A stretch of DNA of 64,000 nt from Pelagibacterales bacterium SAG-MED23 (GTDB lineage: Bacteria; Pseudomonadota; Alphaproteobacteria; Pelagibacterales; Pelagibacteraceae): NCBI GenBank assembly GCA_014653935.1, contig JACWDU010000001.1:1-64000 (forward strand), written 5' to 3'. The notes beneath the pieces are model-generated. The model made no database searches, had not been told where the DNA came from, and saw only the letters and a list, made by a program, of their open reading frames with translations. The position numbers and the translations under genes are program-made. Shown here in pieces: positions 21,148 to 29,989 of the stretch. Every line of letters begins with the position of its first letter. Position 1 is the stretch's first letter.

Positions 21148-22858
21148 GATTTTAATTTCAGTATCCTTTTTTTTATTTGTTCAATTCGCACAGGCACAGG
21201 AAATCAAAGAGATTTGGTCTGAAATAGAAAAAAAAGAGGTTACTAATACTAAATCAACAAATAATGTTATTATATCTAGTGACCCAAACCAGCTTGAAGG
21301 TGTCAAAGTAAAACTTTCTGATGAAAATATTGTAGTAGATCAAAATTTAGACAATTCTAATATTTTGTTGGCTGGATTATTTGACCCTGATGAAAATGAT
21401 CTAAAGCTTGATATGTGGTCAAAAACAGATGGAACAAAAATTAAAAAGTTACTTGAAAAAATACAGTCCAAAAATCTTTCAAGTTTCTCCGAAAGGTTAA
21501 TGGATGTTGCATTATTAACAAACTCTTATATTCCTAATCAAAACTTCTCATTAGATGAATTTGAAAATTTTACACTAGACCATTTAATTAAAAAAAAGGA
21601 TTTCGATTTAGTTGAGGAATTCATTCAAAAAAATTCGTCAATAAAAGATAAAGAAAAACTTATAAAACACGTAGCTGATTATTATTTATCATTAAACAAA
21701 ATAGAAAATTCATGCTCTGCTATTGACAGTTTAAGTTTAATAACTGATGAATATTTAACTTATTTTAAAATATACTGCTTAATAACTCAGAATAGAAAAG
21801 ATGAAGCTCAGTTGTTGTTCGATCTTAACTCTGAACTAGATTCTTTGAATGATTTTTTTGTTAAAAAGTTTGAAGTATTAATGGGATATGAGGATAATAA
21901 TTTTATATTGTCTGATGAAAATATTCTTTACTTCCACCTATCTCACAAAACAGATAACAAATTTTTATATTATCCATCAGTGGAATCTGAAGAATTTATT
22001 TGGAAATATTTGTCTAACTCGAATTTACTTAAAAATTTAAATGACTTTAATCTGAGTGACATTGATCAGGTAAAGTTTTTAGAGAAAGCAACTAGTGAAA
22101 GTATTTTTGATGAAAGAGATCTACTTAATTTGTATAAAAAATTCCAATTTGAGATTGATGACCTAATTAATTATGAGGAAGCATTAAAAAATTTACCTGA
22201 TTACGAAGGAAGAGCTCTAATGTACCAGAGATTTTTATTAACTGATAATCTTGAAAATAAACTTTCATTATTATCAAGATTAAATAATTCCCTTGAAAAC
22301 TCAAACTTTAAAAAATCATTTGACGATGAACTATCTCAGTTATTAAAAAAAATGGATAAAAATGAAATTCCTTCAAAATTTTTATCCTTCTACCAAACTA
22401 ACTTAGTTACAGAAGAAAACAAAAAAAATAAAATTAAGTTTAATAATGAAGTTTTTCATCAATCAAAAGTATTAAATTATATTTTGGATAAGCAAAGCTT
22501 ACCCAAAACTCAAAAATTAACTGATAATTTGTTGTCAAAGATGAAAAAAAATAAAAATTACTCCTTTAACTTTAAAGATGTTGTATTACTAGAATCATTG
22601 AGATCAGATGGAATTCAAATAGATCAAATTGATGAACTCTCCAAGTATAAGTCTGAGTTAAATCCTGAATTTGATGAGATGATAGATAATAAGGAGTCAG
22701 GCATGATACTATTAAAACTAGTTGAAATTATTGGTGAAAATGAGTTGGATGAATTAAATAGCAATTCACTTTTTTTTATAATTGAAATTATGAATAGAAC
22801 TAAATTAATTAGTTTAAGAAACGAACTATTATTGGAAATTCTTCCATTAAAAGTTTAA
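21122..22858 (+). CDS. Exported alpha-helical protein, unknown function
   Basis: A 578-residue protein. The start at 21122 gives a clean signal peptide (MKISKQLSKILISVSFFLFVQFAQA, cut after AQA near residue 25); the TTG opening at 21104 would spoil it. The mature part is acidic, rich in Leu, Asn, Asp, Lys and Ser, and looks wholly helical, perhaps with degenerate TPR-like pairs (for example KIENSCSAIDSLS...YLTYFKIYC). It has no catalytic motif that I recognise. It probably resides in the periplasm. It lies between aroK and def, and overlaps the small membrane protein upstream. Confidence 0.65.
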   Translation: MKISKQLSKILISVSFFLFVQFAQAQEIKEIWSEIEKKEVTNTKSTNNVIISSDPNQLEGVKVKLSDENIVVDQNLDNSNILLAGLFDPDENDLKLDMWSKTDGTKIKKLLEKIQSKNLSSFSERLMDVALLTNSYIPNQNFSLDEFENFTLDHLIKKKDFDLVEEFIQKNSSIKDKEKLIKHVADYYLSLNKIENSCSAIDSLSLITDEYLTYFKIYCLITQNRKDEAQLLFDLNSELDSLNDFFVKKFEVLMGYEDNNFILSDENILYFHLSHKTDNKFLYYPSVESEEFIWKYLSNSNLLKNLNDFNLSDIDQVKFLEKATSESIFDERDLLNLYKKFQFEIDDLINYEEALKNLPDYEGRALMYQRFLLTDNLENKLSLLSRLNNSLENSNFKKSFDDELSQLLKKMDKNEIPSKFLSFYQTNLVTEENKKNKIKFNNEVFHQSKVLNYILDKQSLPKTQKLTDNLLSKMKKNKNYSFNFKDVVLLESLRSDGIQIDQIDELSKYKSELNPEFDEMIDNKESGMILLKLVEIIGENELDELNSNSLFFIIEIMNRTKLISLRNELLLEILPLKV

Positions 22859-22873
22859 AATACCCAATTAATC

Positions 22874-23395
22874 ATGACAATAAAAACTATCATAACTGAA
22901 CCTAACGAGATTTTAAGACAAGTCTCAAAACCAGTATCAACTGTGAGTAATGAAGAAAGAAAATTAATGGATGATATGTTGGAAACAATGTATGCAGCCA
23001 GTGGAATTGGTTTAGCGGCAATTCAAATAGGTATTCCTAAAAGGATTATAGTGATGGATATTTCAAAAGATGGAAAGAAAAATCCAATGTTTTTTGTAAA
23101 TCCAATAATTAAAAATAAAGATAAAGAAAACACCACATATGAAGAAGGATGTTTATCCGTTCCAGATTATTTTGCAGAAGTTGACAGACCTAAATATTGT
23201 GAGGTTGAATATTTAGATTATAACGGAGAAAATAAAATTTTAAAAGCCAATGGTCTTCTTGCAACTTGCATACAACATGAAATGGATCATCTTGAAGGAA
23301 TTTTATTTATAGATTACTTATCAAAATTGAAGAAAACAATGATTATTAAAAAATTATCAAAAAGAAAAAATCCTCCCGATAGAATTATTGTTTAA
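22874..23395 (+). CDS. def: Peptide deformylase
   Basis: A 173-residue metallohydrolase that removes the formyl group from new proteins. All three motifs are present: GIGLAAIQIG near residue 44, EEGCLSVP near residue 93 (with the metal cysteine) and QHEMDHLEG near residue 136 (two metal histidines and the catalytic glutamate). It overlaps fmt by one base (TAATG). The def-fmt-truA run is a common bacterial operon joining formylation and deformylation. Confidence 0.98.
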   Translation: MTIKTIITEPNEILRQVSKPVSTVSNEERKLMDDMLETMYAASGIGLAAIQIGIPKRIIVMDISKDGKKNPMFFVNPIIKNKDKENTTYEEGCLSVPDYFAEVDRPKYCEVEYLDYNGENKILKANGLLATCIQHEMDHLEGILFIDYLSKLKKTMIIKKLSKRKNPPDRIIV

Positions 23396-24315
23396 TGAGC
23401 AAAAAAATTGCTTTCATGGGCACGCCAGCCGTTTCTGGTCAAATACTAAAATCATTGTATCAAAATGGTTTTGATATTGAGGTTGTTTATACTCAACCAC
23501 CTGTAGCATCAAATAGAGGCCATAAATTAAATAAGTCACCTGTTCATATAATGGCAGAAATATTAAATATTCCTGTTAGAACTCCAATTCTATTAGATGA
23601 CTCAGAAGAAAGAAATTTTCTTCAGAGACAAAATATAAGTTTGGGTATTGTCGTTGCATACGGGCAGATTCTTAAAAAAGATATTTTAGAAATACCAAAA
23701 TATGGATGGATCAATATTCATTATTCACTTTTACCAAAATTAAGAGGTGCAGCTCCCATTCAAAGGGCAATTATGAATAATGAAACATCAACAGGTATTT
23801 CTATAATGAAAATTAATGAAGGTTTAGACTCTGGTCCAGTCTGTAATCAATATCCCATAAATATTTTAGAAAATGAAAACAGCGAGGATCTATCTCAAAG
23901 ATTAAGTATTTTAGCATCTGAAAAAATTTTAGAAAATATTGATGATATATTTGACAACAAAGCATCTTTTAAAGATCAAGATCATAGTAAATCCACATAT
24001 GCAAAAAAAATTACAAAAGAAGAAGGAAAAATAAATTGGGAATATAGCAATTTAAAAATCATAGGAAAAATTAACGGTCTATATCCTAATCCAGGAGGTT
24101 GGTTTGAATTTAAAGGTGAAAGATACAAGATACTAAAAGCTGAGAAATCAATTTTAAGTGGAAAATCAGGATATGTTTTATCAGATAACTTTGAAATTGG
24201 TTGTGGTGAAAATTCAATAAGGATAATTGAAATTCAAAGACAGGGCAAAACAGTTCAAAAAACTAAAGAATTTCTGCGAGGTAGCCAAATTACTAAAGGT
24301 ACTGATTTGAATTAA
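23395..24315 (+). CDS. fmt: Methionyl-tRNA formyltransferase
   Basis: A 306-residue enzyme that formylates Met-tRNA(fMet) using 10-formyl-THF. The N-terminal domain has FMGTPAVSG near residue 6, and the motif NIHYSLLPKLRGAAPIQRAI near residue 107, which holds the catalytic Asn and His. The C-terminal domain (KINGLYPNPGGWFEF) binds the tRNA acceptor. Coupled to def by a one-base overlap and followed after 2 bases by truA. Confidence 0.97.
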   Translation: MSKKIAFMGTPAVSGQILKSLYQNGFDIEVVYTQPPVASNRGHKLNKSPVHIMAEILNIPVRTPILLDDSEERNFLQRQNISLGIVVAYGQILKKDILEIPKYGWINIHYSLLPKLRGAAPIQRAIMNNETSTGISIMKINEGLDSGPVCNQYPINILENENSEDLSQRLSILASEKILENIDDIFDNKASFKDQDHSKSTYAKKITKEEGKINWEYSNLKIIGKINGLYPNPGGWFEFKGERYKILKAEKSILSGKSGYVLSDNFEIGCGENSIRIIEIQRQGKTVQKTKEFLRGSQITKGTDLN

Positions 24316-24317
24316 AT

Positions 24318-25058
24318 ATGTTTAGATATCAAATTCTAATAGAGTATGTGGGAACGTCCTTCATAGGTTGGCAGGTACAAACAAAAGGCAAAACCATTCA
24401 AGGGTTAATTCAAAAAAAAATTTCAAATCTTTTAAATGAAAAAATAGTAGTAACTGGCTCAGGAAGAACAGATACTGGAGTTCATGCTATTGAACAATCT
24501 GCGCATTTTGACAGTATCAAAAAAATTCAAAACTTAAATAAATTTTGTAAATCAATTAATTATTTTTTAAATAAACACGAAATAGCCATTTTAAAAATAA
24601 AAAAAAAAAATATGAACTTTCACGCACGTTTTTCAGCAAAAGAAAGAACTTATAAATATATTATTTTTAATCAATTTAGTAAACCTATACTTCAGAATAA
24701 ACGTGGATGGTTTGTTATTAAAAATCTGGAATTAGAGATAATGAAAAAAGGAGCAAAAAAGTTAATTGGAACCCATGATTTTTCAACTTTTAGAGCATCT
24801 GGATGCAATGCAAAGAGCCCAATAAAATCAATTAAATCTGTCAAAATAAAGAAAATTAAAAATAAGATTGAATTCGAATTTAGATCTCAATCATTTCTAA
24901 AACAACAAGTAAGATCAATGGTAGGTTGCTTAAAATATATTGGTGAAAAAAAATGGACAGTAGAAAAATTCACAAGTGTTATTAAATCAAAAAACAGAAA
25001 TTTATGTGCACCGCCAGCTCCAGCAGAGGGATTATTTCTACAAAGGGTCTTATACTAA
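24318..25058 (+). CDS. truA: tRNA pseudouridine synthase A
   Basis: A 246-residue enzyme that makes pseudouridine at positions 38-40 of the tRNA anticodon stem. The catalytic aspartate is in GSGRTDTGVHA, near residue 52. Further family motifs are FHARFSAKERTYKY and SFLKQQVRSMVGCL. Length is normal. The last four bases overlap the convergent SET-domain gene. Confidence 0.97.
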   Translation: MFRYQILIEYVGTSFIGWQVQTKGKTIQGLIQKKISNLLNEKIVVTGSGRTDTGVHAIEQSAHFDSIKKIQNLNKFCKSINYFLNKHEIAILKIKKKNMNFHARFSAKERTYKYIIFNQFSKPILQNKRGWFVIKNLELEIMKKGAKKLIGTHDFSTFRASGCNAKSPIKSIKSVKIKKIKNKIEFEFRSQSFLKQQVRSMVGCLKYIGEKKWTVEKFTSVIKSKNRNLCAPPAPAEGLFLQRVLY

Positions 25059-25528
25059 CTTTTTTTGTTACTCATCGCGAATTTTTTATTAATTCTCCAT
25101 CGCGACTCAGCTCTTACAATATAACCACAACAATTTTTTGACTTACATTTACAAGGAAATTGTTTGTAATCTTTATCATAACCAAATCCATAGTCACAAG
25201 TTAATTCCTCTCCTTTTTTGATATCTTTAATAGCCTTAACCCAAATTTTTAGTCCTTTGCCATCATAGTCACAATTATTTATACAAGAATGATTTATTAG
25301 ACCAGCTGTGTTCCATGGGTAGTCCCCATCGAGGTCATATCTTTTATTTACTGTAAATAAATATATTGGTTTATTGTTATCGTATTTATCCGATTCTTCA
25401 GTTTGTTTTTTTGTAATTAGTTTTCCTCTGTAATCTATTATTTTTTCACCTTCTTTTATATCTCTTGTTGCGTAAAGTCCTTTTCCTTTTTTATCAATAT
25501 CAGATTTTTTAATCTTATATAATTTCAT
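25055..25528 (-). CDS. SET-domain protein (putative protein-lysine methyltransferase)
   Basis: A 157-residue compact SET domain. The SAM-site start GKGLYATRDIKEGEKI is at 15-30, the knot motif NHSC at 79-82, and the catalytic-tyrosine motif CDYG at 111-114. A post-SET cysteine group (C126, C128, C133, C134) could bind zinc. This is the architecture of protein-lysine methyltransferases, and bacterial members have few known substrates. It lies 30 bases after an HDAC-like gene on the same strand, downstream of dapD and dapE. Confidence 0.85.
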   Translation of the reverse strand: MKLYKIKKSDIDKKGKGLYATRDIKEGEKIIDYRGKLITKKQTEESDKYDNNKPIYLFTVNKRYDLDGDYPWNTAGLINHSCINNCDYDGKGLKIWVKAIKDIKKGEELTCDYGFGYDKDYKQFPCKCKSKNCCGYIVRAESRWRINKKFAMSNKKS

Positions 25529-25558
25529 ATATTGTGTTTAGAGCTTAAAAAAAAATTA

Positions 25559-26488
25559 TCAATTAAATTCTAACAAAGCATCAACATGTCTTTGAGAACT
25601 AATTTGTAACGCTTTAAGATCATAACCACCTTCAAGAATTGAAACAACTCTTCCATTACAAAAAGATTTTGAATATTCTAAGGTCCTTTTAGTAATCTTA
25701 TAAAAATCCTCAGAGCTTAACCTAAGTTGTGCCAACGGATCATCGATGTGAGCGTCAAAACCGGCTGAAAACAATAAAAATTCAGGTTTGAACTGCTTTA
25801 CTTTGCTTAATACGTTTTCGTAAGCATTTAAATATTCTTCTGATGTTGTTCCAGCTTCTAGGGGAATATTCAACACATTATTAAATTTTCCAGTTTCTTT
25901 TTCTGACCCTGAGCCAGGATAATAAGGATACTGGTGAGTAGAAATATACATTACCTTTTCATTATTATAAAAAATATCCTGAGTTCCATTTCCATGGTGA
26001 ACATCAAAATCAATTATTGCAATTTTATTGTATTTATATTTTTCTATTAAATAATTGGCACCAACAGCTACATTATTGTAAACACAAAATCCCATAGCTT
26101 TATCTTTTTCAGCATGATGACCTGGAGGTCTTACAGCGCAGAAAGCATTCTTGAACTCTTTATTTTGCACTCCATCTATTGCTGTTATAATAGAACCTGC
26201 TGCATCCTTAGTAGCATCTTTACTACCAGGTGAAACAATTGTATCGCCATCCAAAAATACTAAGCCTTTTTTGGGAAAAGAATGTTTAACATGATTGATA
26301 TAATCTTTTGAGTGTGTTTTGTTTAAAAAATATTCATCAAATTTAATAGATTTTTTCCATATAAGATTTTTATTATCTACTTTTTTAAAATTATCTATTA
26401 TTGCAGTCACTCTATCAATTTTTTCTGGATGACCACTTCCTGTAATATGATTCTTATAAGTATCTGAGGTAACTAGACCAGTTTTCAC
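25559..26488 (-). CDS. Histone-deacetylase-family amidohydrolase
   Basis: A 309-residue zinc amidohydrolase of the class II HDAC/acetylpolyamine hydrolase superfamily. The active site is complete: H124-H125 in RPPGHHA, zinc ligands D162 and H164 in DFDVHHGNG, D245 in SAGFDAH, and the transition-state tyrosine Y289 in EGGYD. In bacteria such enzymes remove acetyl groups from polyamines, small amides or protein lysines; the substrate here is not evident. It overlaps dapE by four bases, so it belongs to the dapD-dapE transcript. Confidence 0.9.
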   Translation of the reverse strand: MKTGLVTSDTYKNHITGSGHPEKIDRVTAIIDNFKKVDNKNLIWKKSIKFDEYFLNKTHSKDYINHVKHSFPKKGLVFLDGDTIVSPGSKDATKDAAGSIITAIDGVQNKEFKNAFCAVRPPGHHAEKDKAMGFCVYNNVAVGANYLIEKYKYNKIAIIDFDVHHGNGTQDIFYNNEKVMYISTHQYPYYPGSGSEKETGKFNNVLNIPLEAGTTSEEYLNAYENVLSKVKQFKPEFLLFSAGFDAHIDDPLAQLRLSSEDFYKITKRTLEYSKSFCNGRVVSILEGGYDLKALQISSQRHVDALLEFN

Positions 26489-27642
26489 TGAAAATAATTT
26501 TTTAAAATGTTTGAATAGATTAGACTTAACTTTTTTAAATCATTTAGTGAAACAGCTTCATCAACTTTATGCATGGTTTTTCCTACTAAGCCAAACTCTA
26601 AACAAGGAGCTATTTTTCTAATGAACCTCGCATCTGAAGTTCCACCTGTAGTCGAAAGTCTTGGTTTAATTTTGGTAATTTTTTTTATAATATTTTGTAT
26701 CATAAAAGTTGTTTTGTTGGGCTTTGTTAGAAAAGCTTCCCCTGAAACATTATAATCAATTTTATATTTAGATTTAGATTTATTACAAATTTTTTTTAAA
26801 GTTTTATTAATCTTCTTTTTAATAGAATTTGAGGTGTGCATATTATTAAATCTTATGTTGAACGTAGCAAAAGCTAGACCGGGAATTACATTATCCGCCG
26901 TATTATTTATATTAATTCTTGTTATTTCAAGATTTGTTGGTTGAAAATCTTTTGTACCTTTATCGAATTGTAAATCTTTTAGTTCTTTAAGTATTCTAAC
27001 TATGGCTGTCGATGGGTTATTTGCTCTATGAGGGTAAGCAACATGTCCTTGGATGCCAGTCACTGTCAATCGACCAGTCATGCTTCCTCTTCGACCAATT
27101 TTAATCATTTCACCTAATTTATTTGGATTGGTTGGCTCTCCAACTAAGCAAAAATCTATTTTTTCTTTTTTCTTTTTTAAATAATCCACAACTTTCTTAG
27201 TTCCATTAATGGCAATACCTTCCTCATCTCCAGTAATTAAGAGACTTATTGAGCCATTAAATTTTTTATTCTTTTCAATGAAAACGCTAACTGCAGATAC
27301 AAATGCTGCGATCGAGCTTTTCATATCATTTGCACCTCTTCCAATTAGATGTCCTTTTTTAATCTTCGGTTTAAAAGGATTTACTGTCCAATCTTTTAAA
27401 TTTCCAGCAGGAACAACATCAAGGTGTCCTGCATAGCAAAAATTAGGACTTTGATGTCCTATCCTTGCATACAGATTTTTAACTGGTTCATTTCCTTTTT
27501 CTCTAAACTCAAGAATTTTGGTTTTAAAACCGAGTTTTTTTAATTTTTTTTCCAAAAATTTCATTATTCCAGCATCTATTGGTGTTACAGTTGGGAATTT
27601 AATTAGCTCTTTAGCTAATTGAAGTTCATTTATAATTTTCAT
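26485..27642 (-). CDS. dapE: Succinyl-diaminopimelate desuccinylase
   Basis: A 385-residue M20-family zinc peptidase homologue. It hydrolyses N-succinyl-LL-diaminopimelate in lysine and murein synthesis. CYAGHLDVVPAG near residue 70 carries the first metal histidine, GANDMKSS the bridging aspartate, and TGDEEG near residue 137 the catalytic glutamates. STTGGTSDARF near residue 328 supports DapE over ArgE. The paired dapD lies directly upstream, 5 bases away. Confidence 0.95.
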   Translation of the reverse strand: MKIINELQLAKELIKFPTVTPIDAGIMKFLEKKLKKLGFKTKILEFREKGNEPVKNLYARIGHQSPNFCYAGHLDVVPAGNLKDWTVNPFKPKIKKGHLIGRGANDMKSSIAAFVSAVSVFIEKNKKFNGSISLLITGDEEGIAINGTKKVVDYLKKKKEKIDFCLVGEPTNPNKLGEMIKIGRRGSMTGRLTVTGIQGHVAYPHRANNPSTAIVRILKELKDLQFDKGTKDFQPTNLEITRININNTADNVIPGLAFATFNIRFNNMHTSNSIKKKINKTLKKICNKSKSKYKIDYNVSGEAFLTKPNKTTFMIQNIIKKITKIKPRLSTTGGTSDARFIRKIAPCLEFGLVGKTMHKVDEAVSLNDLKKLSLIYSNILKNYFQ

Positions 27643-27647
27643 TGAAA

Positions 27648-28475
27648 CTATTCTCTCAGGAGATCGTTGATAGAAGTTTTAGATCTAGTTTTTTCATCTA
27701 CTTGCTTAATTATCACTGCGCAATATAGAGAAGGTGCAGATGAATTATTTTTATCAGGAAGCGAACCTGGCACAACAACTGAATAAGGAGGTATTTTGCC
27801 ATAAATAATTTCTCCGGTTTTTCTATTAACAATTTTTGTAGATTGTCCTATGTACATTCCCATACTTAGTACAGATCCCTCTCCTACAATTACACCTTCT
27901 ACAACTTCAGACATCGCACCTAAAAAAACATTATCTTCTATTATAGTTGGAAGCGCTTGTGCAGGCTCTAAAACTCCACCCACTCCAGAACCTGCTGAGA
28001 TATGACAATTTTTTCCTATTTGACTGCAGCTTCCTGCTCTCGCAAATGTGTCTATCATTGTTCCTTCATCTATATATGCTCCAATGTTAACGTAGCATGG
28101 CATTAAAACTGCATTCTTTCCAACAAAACTTCCTTTTCTGACTGGAGAGTTCGGCACCATCCTAAAGCCTGCTTTTTCATGGTCTTCTTTTGTCCAACCC
28201 GCTGTTTTACCTTTCAACAAATGAGCCTTATCGTACCAGCTACTGTATGGGCCGTTTAAATTTTCCATTGGGTATAATCTAAAACTTAACATGATTGCTT
28301 TTTTTAAATGTTGATGTGTTATCCACTCTCCATTTATTTTTTCTGCAACTCTTGATTTTCCACAATCTAGATCATCAATCACTTGGTTTATGGTATCTTT
28401 TAAAGACTGGTCTGAAGAGGGATTTACTTGATCTCTGTTTTCCCAAGCTTCATTTATTATATTTTCTAAACTCAT
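27648..28475 (-). CDS. dapD: Tetrahydrodipicolinate N-succinyltransferase
   Basis: A 275-residue left-handed beta-helix acyltransferase. It adds succinate to tetrahydrodipicolinate in the succinylase branch of lysine/diaminopimelate synthesis. The N-terminal helical domain ([13 protein letters not shown]) and hexapeptide repeats such as [20 protein letters not shown] and [17 protein letters not shown] match the family. [22 protein letters not shown] sequence follows. It pairs with dapE downstream. The HAD phosphatase gene ends 4 bases before its start. Confidence 0.97.
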   Translation of the reverse strand: MSLENIINEAWENRDQVNPSSDQSLKDTINQVIDDLDCGKSRVAEKINGEWITHQHLKKAIMLSFRLYPMENLNGPYSSWYDKAHLLKGKTAGWTKEDHEKAGFRMVPNSPVRKGSFVGKNAVLMPCYVNIGAYIDEGTMIDTFARAGSCSQIGKNCHISAGSGVGGVLEPAQALPTIIEDNVFLGAMSEVVEGVIVGEGSVLSMGMYIGQSTKIVNRKTGEIIYGKIPPYSVVVPGSLPDKNNSSAPSLYCAVIIKQVDEKTRSKTSINDLLRE

Positions 28476-28479
28476 AACT

Positions 28480-29142
28480 TTATGTGTTTTTTAATAACCT
28501 TATTTCTTTTAAAAATAAAGAGAGATTTTCTATTTTATAGTCAATGTAGTCTTTATCAGATTCTTTTTTACCCCAATATTCATTATTGATTAGCCAGACC
28601 GTTGTGGCACCTCTTTCTTTACCAATTGATAAGTTTTTAGCAATATCTTCGATATAAATTGTCTCATTTGGATTGATATCAAATTTTTTTACCATCAGAT
28701 CAAATGCTCTTGCCGCAGGTTTAGGATGATATTCTGCATCAACAATATCAAATATGCCCTCAAATAAATCATCAATCCCTAAATGAGAAGTAATATTCTT
28801 AACGTGCTCCTTGCTTCCATTGGTAAAAACAAATTTTCTTAAATTTAATTTTTCAATTTCACTTCTTAAAACAATATCCTTTTCCATAAATGATAGATCA
28901 ATGTCATGAACAAAATGTAAAAACTCTTTCGGAGGAATATCATGATGTATCATTAATCCGTTAAGACTTGTGTCATATTTGTGAAAATAATTTTTTTGTA
29001 ACTCTTTAGCTTCCACTAAATTAATCTTTAATTTTTTAGATATATATTGTGTCATTCTTTTGCTTACTTGGCCAAACACCGACTCCAAATCTTGATAAAG
29101 CACGCCATCGCAATCAAACAAAATATTTTTTAAGTTTTTCAT
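28480..29142 (-). CDS. HAD-family phosphatase, pyrimidine 5'-nucleotidase type
   Basis: A 220-residue HAD hydrolase. FDCDGVLY (about residues 9-16) holds the nucleophile and acid aspartates, FTNGSKEH near residue 106 the second motif, and [10 protein letters not shown] then YIEDIAKNL the lysine and acidic motif. It matches the YjjG/SSM1-like group, which dephosphorylates pyrimidine nucleotides or similar phosphates. It sits between argB (four-base overlap) and dapD, a place where alphaproteobacteria often keep this gene. True substrate unknown. Confidence 0.85.
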   Translation of the reverse strand: MKNLKNILFDCDGVLYQDLESVFGQVSKRMTQYISKKLKINLVEAKELQKNYFHKYDTSLNGLMIHHDIPPKEFLHFVHDIDLSFMEKDIVLRSEIEKLNLRKFVFTNGSKEHVKNITSHLGIDDLFEGIFDIVDAEYHPKPAARAFDLMVKKFDINPNETIYIEDIAKNLSIGKERGATTVWLINNEYWGKKESDKDYIDYKIENLSLFLKEIRLLKNT

Positions 29143-29987
29143 TTTCTTATTAAAGTTCCAGCACCTTTATCTGAAAATAATTCAAATAGAATTGAGTGTT
29201 TTTTTCTCCCATCAATAATTCCAACACCCGTTACTTCATTATTTACAGCATCTAAACATGTATTAATCTTTGGTATCATACCTTCTGTGATAGTTTCATT
29301 ATTTATCATTTCTAAAATTTCAGACGAAGAAATCTCTGCAATTAATTTTTTTTCTTTATTTAAAACACCTTCTACATTTGTCATCAATAATAGTCTTCTA
29401 CATTTTAAGGATTTGGCTATAGCGCCAGCAGCTGTATCTCCATTTATATTATATGTTTGATTATTTTTATCTAAACCCAAAGGAGAAATTATAGGAATTG
29501 ATTTTTTTTTAATTATGTCTTTTATTATTTCGACATTAATTTGATTTGGTATTCCAACAAATCCGAGCTCTTCCGCTTCTGGAATAACTCCAATTACATT
29601 ATTTTTCCTTGTATTAATTGAAACTGCTTTAGAATCTTTTTCGTTCAAAGAGTTTACAATATCCTCATTAAAATCAATAAGTACATCTTCAACAATATTT
29701 ATAATTTTTTTGTCAGTTACTCTTAATCCTCTTATAAATTTTGATTGAATGTTTGACTTTTCTAGTTCTCTTTTTATTCTAGGCCCACCTCCATGAACTA
29801 TTATTATCGAAAGTCCTAGTTTATTTAATATACTTAAATCTGAAATAAAATTATTAAAAATATTTCTATCAATAAAAACATTTCCTCCATATTTAATAAC
29901 AATTAATTCATCTTTATATTTATCTGTGTATTTTTTTACTTCTTCGATGGGAGGACCATCTCTAGGTACAATTTTTTCTATTTCCAT
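29139..29987 (-). CDS. argB: Acetylglutamate kinase
   Basis: A 282-residue amino-acid kinase that phosphorylates N-acetylglutamate, the second arginine step. KYGGNVF near residue 33 and VHGGGPRIKRELEK near residue 64 form the nucleotide and substrate loops. NINGDTAAGAIAKSL near residue 178 and the C-terminal MIPKINTCLDAV segment are typical. The N-terminal extension is that of the arginine-sensitive hexameric type, so feedback control is possible. argD and argF are elsewhere in the window (60311-62412). Confidence 0.97.
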   Translation of the reverse strand: MEIEKIVPRDGPPIEEVKKYTDKYKDELIVIKYGGNVFIDRNIFNNFISDLSILNKLGLSIIIVHGGGPRIKRELEKSNIQSKFIRGLRVTDKKIINIVEDVLIDFNEDIVNSLNEKDSKAVSINTRKNNVIGVIPEAEELGFVGIPNQINVEIIKDIIKKKSIPIISPLGLDKNNQTYNINGDTAAGAIAKSLKCRRLLLMTNVEGVLNKEKKLIAEISSSEILEMINNETITEGMIPKINTCLDAVNNEVTGVGIIDGRKKHSILFELFSDKGAGTLIRK

Positions 29988-29989
29988 GT

